NCBI GenBank assembly: GCA_947247005.1
Contig: OX365953.1
Span: 8,561,001 to 8,625,000, forward strand
Direction: 5' to 3'
DNA: 64,000 nucleotides
DNA from: Spisula solida
Taxonomy: Eukaryota; Mollusca; Bivalvia; Venerida; Mactridae
Part shown: positions 24,523-35,137 of the stretch, piece after piece
How positions within the stretch are numbered: the stretch's first letter is position 1
Layout of the letters: each line of letters starts with the position of its first letter
Notes under the pieces: model-generated
What the model saw: only the letters and a program-made list of their open reading frames with translations
Told to the model about the DNA's origin: nothing
The model's database searches: none
Program-made: the position numbers and the translations under genes

Positions 24523-25500
24523 CTACATAGTGTGCGGAACTACGTCATAACCGAATGTCATAAAATCTTCAAAGTATGCATCTTGGACTTTCTGCCGAGT
24601 GGCTGCAGTGATTTTCTCCACTGTTGACACTGAGCGTCCTTTTCTTCCGCAGTAAGGGGTCTTTTCTTTACTGCATCCAAAACGAGTTTCGTTAATTTGC
24701 TTTCGGTTTGAGCTTCGGTAGTTCCACGAAACTTTGCTTCTGGAAATGGTACAGCGTTATGAATGTGTCCTTGAATTTGGAATGCGGACCACAATCTTTG
24801 TGCTAAAGCGGTTTCGGACATGCAATCTTTCTTGACCTTTTTTCTGCCATGCGCCTTTGTTATGTATGTATGTACCAGTCCCGCTACAGAAGACTCTCTG
24901 TTGGTTTCTTTAAGTGAAGCATCAATTTCATCTTTGATTTCTTGATCCACTCCAACTATATTCAGGAGGAAGTCCGCATCTTCATTAAACGTTTCCTGTT
25001 TCGCTAGAAAATCCACTTTTGTAGAACATGGGATACAGATTGAGAATATAGGAGCCCAGTGTATATCAACAGCTTTCCCAACCAAGACGTCCCGTGACAC
25101 TGCTTCTAAAAAGTCTTCAAACGTGATTTTATTTGGACAAACTTCAGACTTGTTCCCGGTTTTAGAAAGCATACGCGTACATTGGTCCCATTTGTTGGGG
25201 GTTTACATTTGGTCATTATACGAAGAAAAGAGTCGTGAATAAGGATTTCGAGCTACAAGAAAACTGGTGGTCGTTCGGATTAGATCGTCATCAATGTGCA
25301 TCGTGAGAAAAGCTTGTGTCCTAAAGGTACTTCAAACCTTGCTACTCGACAGTAACTTAACCTAAACTTCTCTGATATATACATCAGCATCCCGTGTAAG
25401 TTTAGCACCTTTTGTCGCCCTGTTGGATACTGGGAACAAAATTGTCGCATGTTTCGTGTGCGTTCATTCATTTCCTCTTGTTTTAAGGCTCCCTCACTGG
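24523..25500 (-). pseudogene. Carbohydrate sulfotransferase pseudogene (HNK-1/CHST8-14-like family)
   Basis: Minus-strand remnant of a Golgi-type sulfotransferase, a family that transfers sulfate from PAPS to carbohydrate. The longest open piece is 24558-25172, 204 codons. It carries the family signature: ITFEDFLEAV (residues 16-25), DIHWAP (36-41), paired Cys 46 and 49, VDFLAKQET (53-61), then RLWSAFQIQGHIHNAVPFP and PLTAEEKDAQ. Upstream in the same frame, an in-frame TAA (25203-25205) separates it from ARNPYSRLFSSYNDQ, the expected 3'-phosphate-binding region. Further upstream SYCRVAR (about 25340-25360) is the start of the 5'-PAPS site, but a one-base frame change and a TGA (25332-25334) break it before GSTF. 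At the 3' end the frame shifts near 24625-24640; the alternative frame reads DAYFEDFMTFGYD, the usual C-terminus, and stops at 24523-24525. About 15 residues seem deleted at that point. No lineage start codon was identified; 25500 marks where similarity fades, perhaps an exon edge. With two stops and two frame breaks it is very probably non-functional; assembly error could explain one lesion but not all. Confidence 0.9.
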
Positions 25501-25736
25501 CTTGGAACAGATCATAACAATTGCAAATGATTAATAAAAGGTTTATTATATGTATTTGATGAAGAAAACATCAATTGAAATGGAAACTGCATCGATAAAA
25601 CCTCATCATCCTTCTAAGACAGTCTGTCGCTCCCAGTCAGTCACCGGAGTAAGAGTTAACAAACAACAATGAAACAACCACACAACACAAGGACGACCAA
25701 CCAAGCTGCAGTGCACAAAAAGAACAGTGCATATTT
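25501..25736. other. Spacer upstream of pseudogene
   Basis: AT-rich. On the minus strand 25500-25560 reads like a pyrimidine-containing intron tail before the first recognisable sulfotransferase codons, but a splice site cannot be proven from sequence alone. Confidence 0.35.
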
Positions 25737-25982
25737 CGCTGGCTTAGAAATAGAAGGTCGTAAGTAATACTTACGAATCTAAAGTACTACTTACGACCCT
25801 AAACGACTCATGCATATTTAAAATTAGCATCTCAAGGCGCTTTTAATGAAGTCGTCATGTTGACCAAACTGAAGGTTAAAAAGCTTGTTTTTCCGTAAGT
25901 AAAGATAATTTTTCTGACAGATTTTTCTTGTTTTCTCAAAATATTAATTTTGTACTTACGACCTTCTAACTCTTAGCCAGTG
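25737..25982. mobile_element. MITE, about 246 bp, CGCTGGC/GCCAGTG ends
   Basis: The left end 25737-25766 (GCTGGCTTAGAAATAG, AAGGTCGTAAGTA) is mirrored by 25953-25982 (TACTTACGACCTTC, TCTTAGCCAGTG). Internal repeats of TACTTACGA near 25766-25800. A solo right end of the same family is embedded at 13878-13935. Target duplication not resolved. Confidence 0.75.
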
Positions 25983-26049
25983 ATATGATCAGCCATTACA
26001 GTAAATAATGAATCTACATGTAGAACTATTTTGCTCCCCTCGATGACAA

Positions 26050-26135
26050 CTTGTCATTCAGCTTGAGCATTTAGCTTTTTAATTGCTGAAACTAGTTCAT
26101 TCAGCTTTTTGACAGCTTGGGTGGATCTTTTTCGA
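26050..26135 (+). repeat. Dispersed repeat family fragment
   Basis: Two subunits only: TTAGCTTTTTAATTGCTGAA, ACTAGTTCATTCAGCTTTTT, GACAGCTTGGGTGGATC. Confidence 0.6.
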
Positions 26136-26366
26136 ATATTAAGTTTATTTCAAAATATCATAGGCCATCGGCACAACATACACAGCCATACACGATAATA
26201 ACATATACAATTTCAATGAGTTCGCGCAATATATTTATTTCATATTTATAAAAGAAAACATGAATGGAATGGGGATGGAGGAGTCAGTATAGATTCAACT
26301 GTTATCATGGTAACATGATGTGCAATGGATGTAACACAAATTACAATCTAGCATTTTTTCACTATA

Positions 26367-27087
26367 CACTTAACAAATCTTATAAGTGTGCACATGTGTT
26401 TACCGTATAAATTTTTTATTGATGAATATTTCTGCATGAAAGTTTGTGTATATATTATTGAAAAACACACGATGAGATTATTTAAGTTTTTTCTTCAAAA
26501 TTAATAACAGCGAATCACTGAACCATGAATCATCAAAATACGTAAAACGCACGAGAAATTTACGCGTAGGTGTCAATTAGTATTATGTTTGGTCAATTTC
26601 AAGTTTAGATATATCGTTACATTTAAAAAACACAAAATTCTGCGATTTTTCACTCAACAACATGTTGATTTTTAACTTAAAAATACAGTTTGAATTTTCT
26701 GGTAAAAGGGAGGTAACTCTTCCAAAAAGTGAGTTACTATAAACTTAAATTGTGCTTTGTTCTTATCATTGGTTTCTTTATTTCTGATTCCGTGGTAAGA
26801 ACATACACTTGGATACGAACTTGACTAGGAAAAAGGATACATAGCTGCATTAACATCCTGATAAACACCCGATGGACACACGACAAAAACGTGTGACATT
26901 AGTTTTTACTGATGTCATTATTTGTTTATTCTGTTTGTAATAATTGTTATCCGATGGTAATAAAATCAATTGAATTGTAATTCCACATATCCAAGCTGCT
27001 TATGCAGAAAACTTCAACAAGATCAAAAACATATTGACCGAGTTATTGGTAAATATATACATGCACACTTATAAGATTTGTTAAGTG
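26367..27087. mobile_element. Element with perfect 26-bp inverted ends, 721 bp
   Basis: 26367-26392 (CACTTAACAAATCTTATAAG plus TGTGCA) is repeated exactly in reverse complement at 27062-27087. Weaker complementarity continues inside (TTTACC and GGTAAA). The interior is AT-rich and non-coding. No clear target-site duplication, so the true ends may lie slightly outside. Confidence 0.65.
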
Positions 27088-27974
27088 AACATGTCACTTG
27101 CAGTTGACAGAGGGGTTAATGGAGGTCAAGGTCATAATTACTTAAAATAAATCTCTATAACTTTAGTTAGGAATGCAATATCACGATGAATCTTGCTATG
27201 TAGGTAGTAAGTTTTGTCAAGACAACAATTGGGATGGAATGTGGGACTGGTTAGATCAAGGTCAATGTTAACCTGCTTTTCGTGTAATGTCTGCTTCTTG
27301 TTGTCTATGTTTATTTTATATGTAATAAATTTGGATATAGTAAAAACTCAAGTCGTTTGTGAATATTTTAAACATTTCTCATGCGATTGTAACCAAACTA
27401 TCACATCTTATGATATAAAAATATTTTTTGTATTCACAAATCTTTGGTACAATTATTTTCCCATATTTGCAACAAATCTTTCATAAATCTTTCACCGTCA
27501 GTGCCTTTCTATTACATCAATACTTGGTAAGGTTGGAAAATCACGATATACAAAAAAATTAACTCAATCTGTGAGGCAGCACCTTTAAAAAATACTTGAT
27601 GTGTTCTATCTAATTTAATACATTAGCTGAATGACCCAGTCTCAACATTGTCACGAACTTTGAAGACGATCTAATGAAAACTGATTTAATTAGAGTACAG
27701 TCAAATTACTATACGCCGCCGCTGATGAAAAGGAAAACTCAAAGAATCAAGGCATTGGTTTTGTTTTCATGTAATTTCGGGTTTAAGGTAACAGAGTATA
27801 ATCTATAGTTAACTTGATCATATTTTTTTTCGAAAGCATTTTATTCTTAAAATTGAAATGTGTTAGATATAGTAAGCATAGTATTATGATGTACTATATT
27901 TACTATTGAAGTTAAACAAAAAATAAATATCAATACAGTGAATTTATTGAATCATGACAGTCACTTTCACTGAA
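27088..27974. other. Non-coding; solo TTAA-MITE end
   Basis: 27521-27588 is a reverse-complement match to the left end of the element at 28903-29448 (CTCAATCTGTGAGGCAGCAC, then CTTTAA), next to a TTAA. No partner end was found on the other side. An open frame at 27214-27486 is hydrophobic but has no recognisable features. Confidence 0.55.
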
Positions 27975-28690
27975 AATCTTGCTCGTTCACAAACAAAGTC
28001 AACATAACATTAAAAGTCAACATTTGTTGTTGGGGACATAGTCAATAGTGCAAGGAACAAACTTTTACTAAGAAATAATCATGAAACATATTTATGAACT
28101 TGTATCGTGCAAAACTTCAATGACATTGCAAACCGAAAGTAGAAACATGGCAATGTTTCTTAAATCTCTTTTAAAGGATACATTTTTCAGTCTAAAACGA
28201 CATAAGAGTTTGTTCCATGGAGTTATAATGTAAGCACAGAATGCGTTTTGGTTCGTGACATTTGCAAATTTGTGTGTTTGTGAACGAATACTGAAAGGCT
28301 ACTAAACAAACTATTTTAAAAAGGCTCTTTTTTAACGAGTTGTTGGTGTTATGTTACAGTGATAGTATAAATACAAAAAGAAAAAATTAAGTCAGACAGG
28401 GAAGGCGGCACTCAGCTTAACCAACCGATCACAGAAAACATAAACAACACAAGGCACCGTGCCCACCTGAACCAGCCGAACACAGAAATCATTGAAACAT
28501 AAAAGGCACAATGCCCAACTAAATACGCCATGATCCTCCCAAGTTCAAGCTGTCGAAACTCTAAATGAACAAGTTTCAGTAATCAAGTATGCCTGCTTGA
28601 GCCCTTTTATTTTCTTAAATATTCAGAATGTTCGTTCACAAACCCCTCACACTTTTGTTCTCACCCCACCCCCTTAACGTCGGGTTCAAC
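27975..28690 (+). repeat. Duplicated module, copy B, with insertion
   Basis: Collinear with 23083-23610. Interrupted at about 28345-28583 by a dispersed repeat family copy plus flanking sequence, after which the homology resumes at AAGTATGCCTGCTTGAGCCC. Confidence 0.8.
28386..28583 (-). repeat. Dispersed repeat family copy inside module B
   Basis: Begins AAAATTAAGTCAGACAGGGA, then AGGCGGCACTCAGCTTAACC, AACCGATCACAGAAAACATA, GGCACCGTGCCCACC, AAAGGCACAATGCCCAAC, and ends in CTCTAAATGAACAAGTTTCA. Absent at the matching place in copy A (about 23476-23490), so it was inserted after that duplication or lost there. Confidence 0.8.
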
Positions 28691-28902
28691 AATGTTTCCG
28701 TTATAAACGGAGCCTGATTCACCTAACCAGTTTTCATGAACTGCATCCTTGCAGTACTAACTGACCTGCTTACCACAAAGAACCAGCAACTTCTCATCAT
28801 GTGGAGAAATATCCATAGTTTTCAAGTTACCATGACCTGCCGCGAACGGGAATCCAAATTACAATGCGGATAAATTTCACTACTGACCGTAGGCGTACTT
28901 AA

Positions 28903-29448
28903 AGGTGCTGCCTCACAGATTGGGCTAACATTTTTGTATGACGTAATTTTTCTACCTAACCAAGTATTTATGTATTAGAAAACCACCGGTGGTTGCTTTA
29001 TGATAGATTTATGGCATATAAGCAATTTAAATCACTCTTGATACTCGGCACTTTGTATTTTTCCTTTTGAAAATATCGCCGAGTTTCCTTCCAAAATGCT
29101 TTGTGAATTATGTAATTCACACATAATCAAACTGTAACTTCAACAAACTTACGCCGAAACATCTGTGAGGTTTTCAGTTTGTTTCGCAATTCATTTTCAT
29201 CGAATGGAAACAAATTTCAGGCAATTTAAGTGATAGTAGTGCTAATTCTATAGGGTATAGGGTATTAATACCCTATAGAGTTTTGGGTGTAAAAATGCTA
29301 AATTACTACAAAATGGCGATGTTTCCCAAGTTATTTTTGTTGTCAATGTGATTGTATATGGCATATACAGGCAACTATATCAAAATTACCTGAATATTTG
29401 ACAATTTTACTTTATTTTTGCAATATATCAATACGTGAGCCAGTCCCT
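28903..29448. mobile_element. TTAA-flanked MITE, 546 bp
   Basis: TTAA at 28899-28902 and 29449-29452. The left end AGGTGCTGCCTCACAGATTG pairs with a right end reading AGGGACTGGCTCACGTATTG in reverse complement. The interior includes a palindrome centred near 29268 (GGGTATTAATACCC). A solo end of the same family lies at 27521-27588. TTAA duplication and AGG-starting ends fit Kolobok or piggyBac-type non-autonomous elements. Confidence 0.8.
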
Positions 29449-29452
29449 TTAA

Positions 29453-30377
29453 TGGCCAACATGAAGCGTGACAATCACAGTATAACGTGCATTTATATAG
29501 TTAAATACATACGGTGCCAGACAGACAATTACACCATTATCTAGATAGGATAGGTTCGTATACCCCTTTCAAGCGTGTGTGCAGCGCTAAAAACTGCATC
29601 TATTATTGAGCTATTCACCGAGAGTGTTAAATTTGACTGCATTTAATTAAGCACCAAATTACTTTGTCTGTATCGATGTCTACGATCGTAGCTGTAAATA
29701 ATTCCCGGAATTTATTTTATTGATACCTATAACATCAATGGTCTGCAATAAATGAACACATTGTCGAGGAAGGAACTTGAGTTACGTTGAACCAAGGATG
29801 ACATTTCAAAATCCTGATTTCAATTTTAATTAAGATTTTTCCATCTTTTAACAGAACGCCTTTAATGATTTTAAGTAATGAAGAACTAGCGGTGACATTG
29901 AAATATCATACATTTACGATTTCAACTGAATTGCAGTTACGTTTTCACATTTCGTTTTAACATAACGCCATTGAGGGTTTTAAGTAACAAAGAAACAACG
30001 TTGAAATTTTAACATCATAAATACAGTAGCCCTACTGTCGCATGTTTATTGAATCGTGTTGCAATTTTATTGCATGAATATGTATTCAAAGACCTTAAGT
30101 ATTTAGGTGATACATATGTATCACGCTTTGTGTTTCATAAAGCATTCGAATATCATCCAATATATAGTTGATGAAACATTGACATTTGTTTTATGACTAT
30201 ATCGTGCTATGTAAAAGAAAATTTATGGCAAAGAGGACGTGCAGTTGGTGTATAAATCAGTTGGGAGATATTGAAATATGACAAATGAAAAATCTATGAC
30301 CAAAACATAAAAAAGTACAGAGTGTCTTAGTCATAATAACCGATAGTTTGTCATATTAATCGGAAGTAGTCATGTTG
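29453..30377. other. No gene seen
   Basis: AT-rich DNA without supported coding regions or repeats. Confidence 0.5.
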
Positions 30378-30640
30378 ACTTTTTGTATTTATACTGTTAC
30401 TGTAACATAACACCAACAACTCGTTAAAAAAGAGCCCTGTTAAAATAGTTTGTTTAAGAGAATGTGTGTGCCTTTCAGTATTCGTTCACAAACACACAAA
30501 TTGGCAAATGTCAAGAACCAAAACGCATACTATGCTTACATTATAACTCCATTGAACAAACTCTTATGTAGTTTTAGACTGAAAAATGTATCCTTTAAAA
30601 GAGATTCAAGAAACATTGTCATATTTCTACTTTCATACAA
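30378..30640 (-). repeat. Duplicated module, partial inverted copy C
   Basis: Reverse-complement match to about 28146-28382: CTTTTTGTATTTATACTG, CTGTAACATAACACCAACAA, CTCGTTAAAAAAGAGCC, TTCGTTCACAAACACACAAA, ACATTATAACTCCATTGAAC, GACTGAAAAATGTATCCTTT. With copy B it brackets about 2 kb as an inverted pair. An open frame at 30450-30704 lies inside it and is not a gene. Confidence 0.8.
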
Positions 30641-30699
30641 GGGTAAAGTTCTTTTTCTCGTTCAGTTCCATGTTTCGACATTGTGTCGCATAATGTTGG

Positions 30700-31005
30700 T
30701 CTGAGTTGTTTTATTGGCTGTTTATGTTGAGTGCTGCCTTCTCAGTCAGAGTGTTGTTATATTTCTTGTCGCGATTTCTACTTGTTGAGATGGTTAGGGC
30801 GTCGGGTAGTCGGAGTAAGATTATGTGCTCTTATAGCTGTTTAGTTTGTTGTGTTCTTGTTCATTGTTGTAGTTGTCCGTATGACTTGTGCTCGTTGTAT
30901 GTGCTTGTTTCTTGTTGATGTATTCTTTTTGTGCCTTTCGTTTCTTGCTTTTTCGGTTGAATACTGCCTTCCCTGTCTGATTTGTTATTACAGTGTATCT
31001 TTTTC
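30700..31005 (+). repeat. Dispersed repeat family copy, degenerate
   Basis: TTATGTTGAGTGCTGCCTTC near 30722 and, further on, GGTTGAATACTGCCTTCCCT, GTCTGATTTGTTATTAC near 30955. Two terminal segments in one block suggest two overlapping or tandem copies. Confidence 0.6.
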
Positions 31006-31245
31006 ATCCTTTATTAGCCAATATGTTCCTTTGTGTATACAATATGCCGATGATCATAAAAATTTATCTCCAATCAACAGCATACAACTGTTCTTCTTCA
31101 CAAAATACACGATCAAATAACGACAGATAACGTTTGCAAAACATGTCAGTGTGTTGAATTACAATTAGGAAAAAAACGCAAAAAAACCATTACCCGTTTT
31201 GAATAAAGTTGCAAATTGTCATTCCATAGTTACAGCTAGCTATAC

Positions 31246-31410
31246 CAGGGTGCATGTACCACGTGCCTTTTTGGCTATTCAGTGGCACTACAATGGCCGA
31301 CTCGATTAACTCATGTAACGTGATTTGTCATTCCGTTCATTTATTCCGTCTAAATGCATATGTAAGAACAACATTTTAAAGATCAACGCGGACGTGGTAC
31401 ATGCACCCTG
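31246..31410. mobile_element. CAGGGT...ACCCTG MITE, 165 bp, 5-bp TSD
   Basis: The left end CAGGGTGCATGTACCACGT is mirrored exactly at 31392-31410. TATAC flanks both ends (31241-31245 and 31411-31415). Same terminal sequence type, and same target length, as 16908-17308. Its right portion is included in segmental duplication copy 1, and a truncated version starts copy 2 near 38950. Confidence 0.85.
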
Positions 31411-32438
31411 TATACGGTCAAGCTGACAAATGACGCAATATCTCGTTGATATAAAAATATATATTCATCATATTTACCAGACATTCGTCATGCGGGATTT
31501 CTTGTTGAGAACTCATTTAATCACCAGGAAAAGGAGTGTCGGTTATCCAAGACAATCAAGAAAAAACTAACCTTCCAAAGCCATTAACTGCTAAAGTCAG
31601 CATCGCTAATTGATTGTTAACATGTGGTTACTTTCTGACAGATTAATATAGAATGTAACACTGACCTACTGACTGCTTTTCATCCTTATTGGCATTGTCC
31701 TCGAGTCTATAATTAAACTGTATTTCCGGGAAAAGCATGCGATTTAATGAGAGGCTTGTCTTAAACAATATAATAATCACCATGATGAAACGAATTTTGA
31801 GAGAACGCCTGGATACAGTTGATGCAATAAATGAAGATAATTATGAATTGTAAAGATGAACTGATTTGTATATGAGAGGTAGTCACTGTGTCTCCTTAGT
31901 CACATGAATCGGCTATGTACACTGGACACATCAAGGATGCAACGAATCTCTTCTGAAAGGTAGCACAGAATCCTTGTATCACATAAATGTCTCTTCCCTC
32001 AAATCGGGATATCATTGTCCAATCTGGTAGGAAAATGTGAATGACATGGCACTTACCTATGTCTCACTCTTACGTTAACAAAGACACAAATATTATAGAA
32101 TCAGTTATGACAGTAGGGTTAAACTAGATCAAATGGTACAACGTCGGAAGTTGGTTTGGCCGTCAAATCAAACGTGATACATGTTTGTTATCTTGTGATT
32201 CTCTAGCAGCAGGTGATGTCATAGTAACCAGTGTTTTGTCAAATAAAGCACCCGTTACACAATCGAGAAAAAGTGGTAAACGTAACAGTGAAACGAAGTA
32301 GAAGGTTACAAGTGTGTGTCAATGGTAGCGAAGGGTGGTAATATGAACAGACTGTTGCAATCGCTATATGTTTACCACATACAGCGATTATAATAATACA
32401 TATAAAACGTTACCCTTAGTAATACTTGGTACATTGTA

Positions 32439-33293
32439 TACTGAGTACATCTAGAAACGCAACACTGGGTCTACTGTCAATATTTTTTCAACCTGATGAT
32501 AAACAATCAAACTACATATACTTGATGCTGTTGTTTTCCATTATCAATACATCTGTAACATTTTATCACATAGAGCTACAGTTAGGTGCAGAGCAGTATT
32601 TTGGTGTATAGTGCGGTCGAAAAATAAGGGAACAAAAAATGATAAAATCGCTATTTTTTCGGAATCGTTGTTTTAGGTGAATAGGTAAAGTATCGATCAA
32701 ATATTGATTGATTACTTATTCATGATGTCCAACAAGTTGTTGAACACTGTCAGCACAGTTGTGAGCCTGGTCTGGAGCTCGTTCACACTATCTTACTGGT
32801 CTTGTGGGAGACTTGTTACGCATGTGTGACCTGAACTTGGGCGTACGCAAATGGTGGCAGTGTGTTGGTAGCGTGTCTATAGACGAGAAATTTTCGGTGC
32901 ATGACAATTTAACCGTCATGCAAACTCATGTTTGACATCTCTGCCATAAGCATCCAGATGGCCTGATTTCGCTCATATTCGGATAATCATGGCATTTTTA
33001 TTCCGGAACATATGCCATTTCTTTTGTGATTTTCTTTTTATTAGCAAACTTTACAAAAAGTTCGATGCAATTTATACCAACATTTATCATGCGTAAACGG
33101 TGCACATGGAAATCATGCCTTTTGTGATTATATCGGTGCACGGAATTTACGTATCACGATCGATAAAATTTGGATGATGGCCAAGTTTCTACAAGATTAT
33201 ACAACAATACAATACAAAATTCAAATATACATGTACAATGCAAGTAAGAAAAAATCGAGGATAAAAACGTTGCGTTTCTAGATGTATTAAGTA
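32439..33293. mobile_element. TA-target MITE, 855 bp, private to copy 1
   Basis: The ends TACTGAGTACATCTAGAAAC (32439) and its near reverse complement (TTTCTAGATGTATTAAGTA, ending 33293) are flanked by TA (32437-32438, 33294-33295). Copy 2 has the uninterrupted sequence GGTACATTATATTTTATT, with the target TA at 40081-40082. That confirms both termini. Non-coding; Tc1/mariner type by target. Confidence 0.9.
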
Positions 33294-34678
33294 TATTTTA
33301 TTATACCTCATGTGACCTCTCAATGTATTTTTCCCAGAGACCTTCTGTGTGATATTTCGTTCGATCACTACTAGTAGAAACGAGGCTGGGCTATTTATAG
33401 AAATTTGTACTATTTGAGTCCGGAAAACACCCTGCTAGAGAGTTTTCGTATGTTATTTATATAATTGGGTAAATTTCACAAGGTATTTTTAGTAAATCCT
33501 GTCAATTTCCAACACCTTATACGGAATGAGATTGTACATGTATGTAAAATTATTATAACGGCAATCTAAGTGCTGGTAACATTTGTTAATATTTTATTTT
33601 GTAAAATGGTTGTAATTTGTTTCGGTATAATACAATAAATAACACATGGCTACTCGGGTGACTGTAAATAATACCAACGCTTGAATAGTCATATCACCCT
33701 CGGCTTGTTATCTCTAATGGTTCATTTGAAGGAAAGAAATCCTGTTAACAAAGGATAAAAGCAAAGTGACCGACCTAAGGGTTAACGCATAATAATGTCC
33801 ACAACAAATGAGCTGGGGCTGCTGGATGGTTACTGGTACTGGGAAACAATTTTTTATCCAAACAAGGGTACACTTTGCATTCTCTTAAAATAGTTGGTCA
33901 ATTTGATACATGAAAGCTATTATAGCTGTTAAGTGCTCACTTTTGTGTTTTTAGAGGCGGGGCTTGTCATCTGCAACGACTATCAACCAATGAGATCGTG
34001 TCTCACGTTCACGCAGAAGCAACGTGTGAATAGCTAATTGGCACTTATCAATGTAAATTAGATCATAGATTGTCCGTGAACTTGATCAAGTCAAGTAAAA
34101 AACTTACAGTAGAGGGCACTTGCCAAAGTCATTTTGAAGTTAGCTTGTTACAATTCCCGAGTGCTACTTCCCCGTCCGATGTTTAATTATCTGTATACTA
34201 GAAAAAAGTAAACACAGAATAGAGTCAAAGAGAATGGCTGTTGAGTTGAAGTTTAGTTAATTGAACCAGACAAGACTATCGACAGGAGCACTCAGCTGAG
34301 AGTGATATGTAATTGACCCTGTCAAGTATATTTTATTACGAAAGTGTAGAAATGACCTATTGATTAACAATAAAATGAATGTTATCTATAATAGTTGCTT
34401 TGTAAAGTGCAGCGTTGTCTGAAGCCAATTGTTCAATCGAACATACAGTTCCATCAAATATTTCGTAACCAGCTCGACTTTCGCGCCTATTCGGTTTTTG
34501 TTATCGTTTCGTTTACATCTTGTATACAGCTATAGGCTGATATAATTTCTTGATCGTGTTTATGTTTCTACTTGAGACTTGTACTGGTAATACGTGTAAC
34601 AATGTCGTTATGTCTGTGACTTCCGTGTTCTACTGTTTTAATATATAACAACAGAAACTTGCATAATTTAAAAACAAA

Positions 34679-34748
34679 TCACTACTGTAGACCTAGAACC
34701 TATATTAAAATATACTACCATATTTTAGTACAGGCTCTACAGTAGTGA
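34679..34748. repeat. Small inverted repeat (hairpin)
   Basis: ATCACTACTGTAGACCT is mirrored by AGGCTCTACAGTAGTGA about 50 bases on. Repeated in copy 2 at 41529-41602. Likely a very small MITE. Confidence 0.65.
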
Positions 34749-34809
34749 ATTATTTATTCCCCCAAACAATCATTCTTTTTTTGAATTATTCAAGTTCCTG
34801 TGATATAAC

Positions 34810-35095
34810 TATGTTGAATTCCCTGTCCGATATATTATCATTATTTTGTCATCAAATCTATGATTATTAGCTTTTAGCTTTTTAGGGATTTTTGACACCT
34901 GAAATTACTCGTAGGACTTGTAGCGGTTAAGTTTAATTTTATGTCAGTTTAGTGTCGGGCATTGTGACGTATGCTTGTTGTCTGAGTGTTTCTTTCTTTA
35001 TCTTTTGAGTGCTCCTGTTCGCGCCCCCTTTTCGTGCTCAGTTGTTTCTGTTAAATGCTGACTTCCAAGTCCGACTTTTCATTATCGAATTGCTG
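34810..35095 (+). repeat. Dispersed repeat family copy (duplicated in copy 2)
   Basis: TTCCCTGTCCGATATATTAT, then TTTAGCTTTTTAGGGATTTT, GACACCTGAAATTACTCGTA, AGTGTCGGGCATTGTGACGT, CTGACTTCCAAGTCCGAC. The counterpart is at 41685-42100. Confidence 0.65.
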
Positions 35096-35137
35096 CCTGC
35101 TATAATTGACGTTGATACATGTATTATTTTATATATA

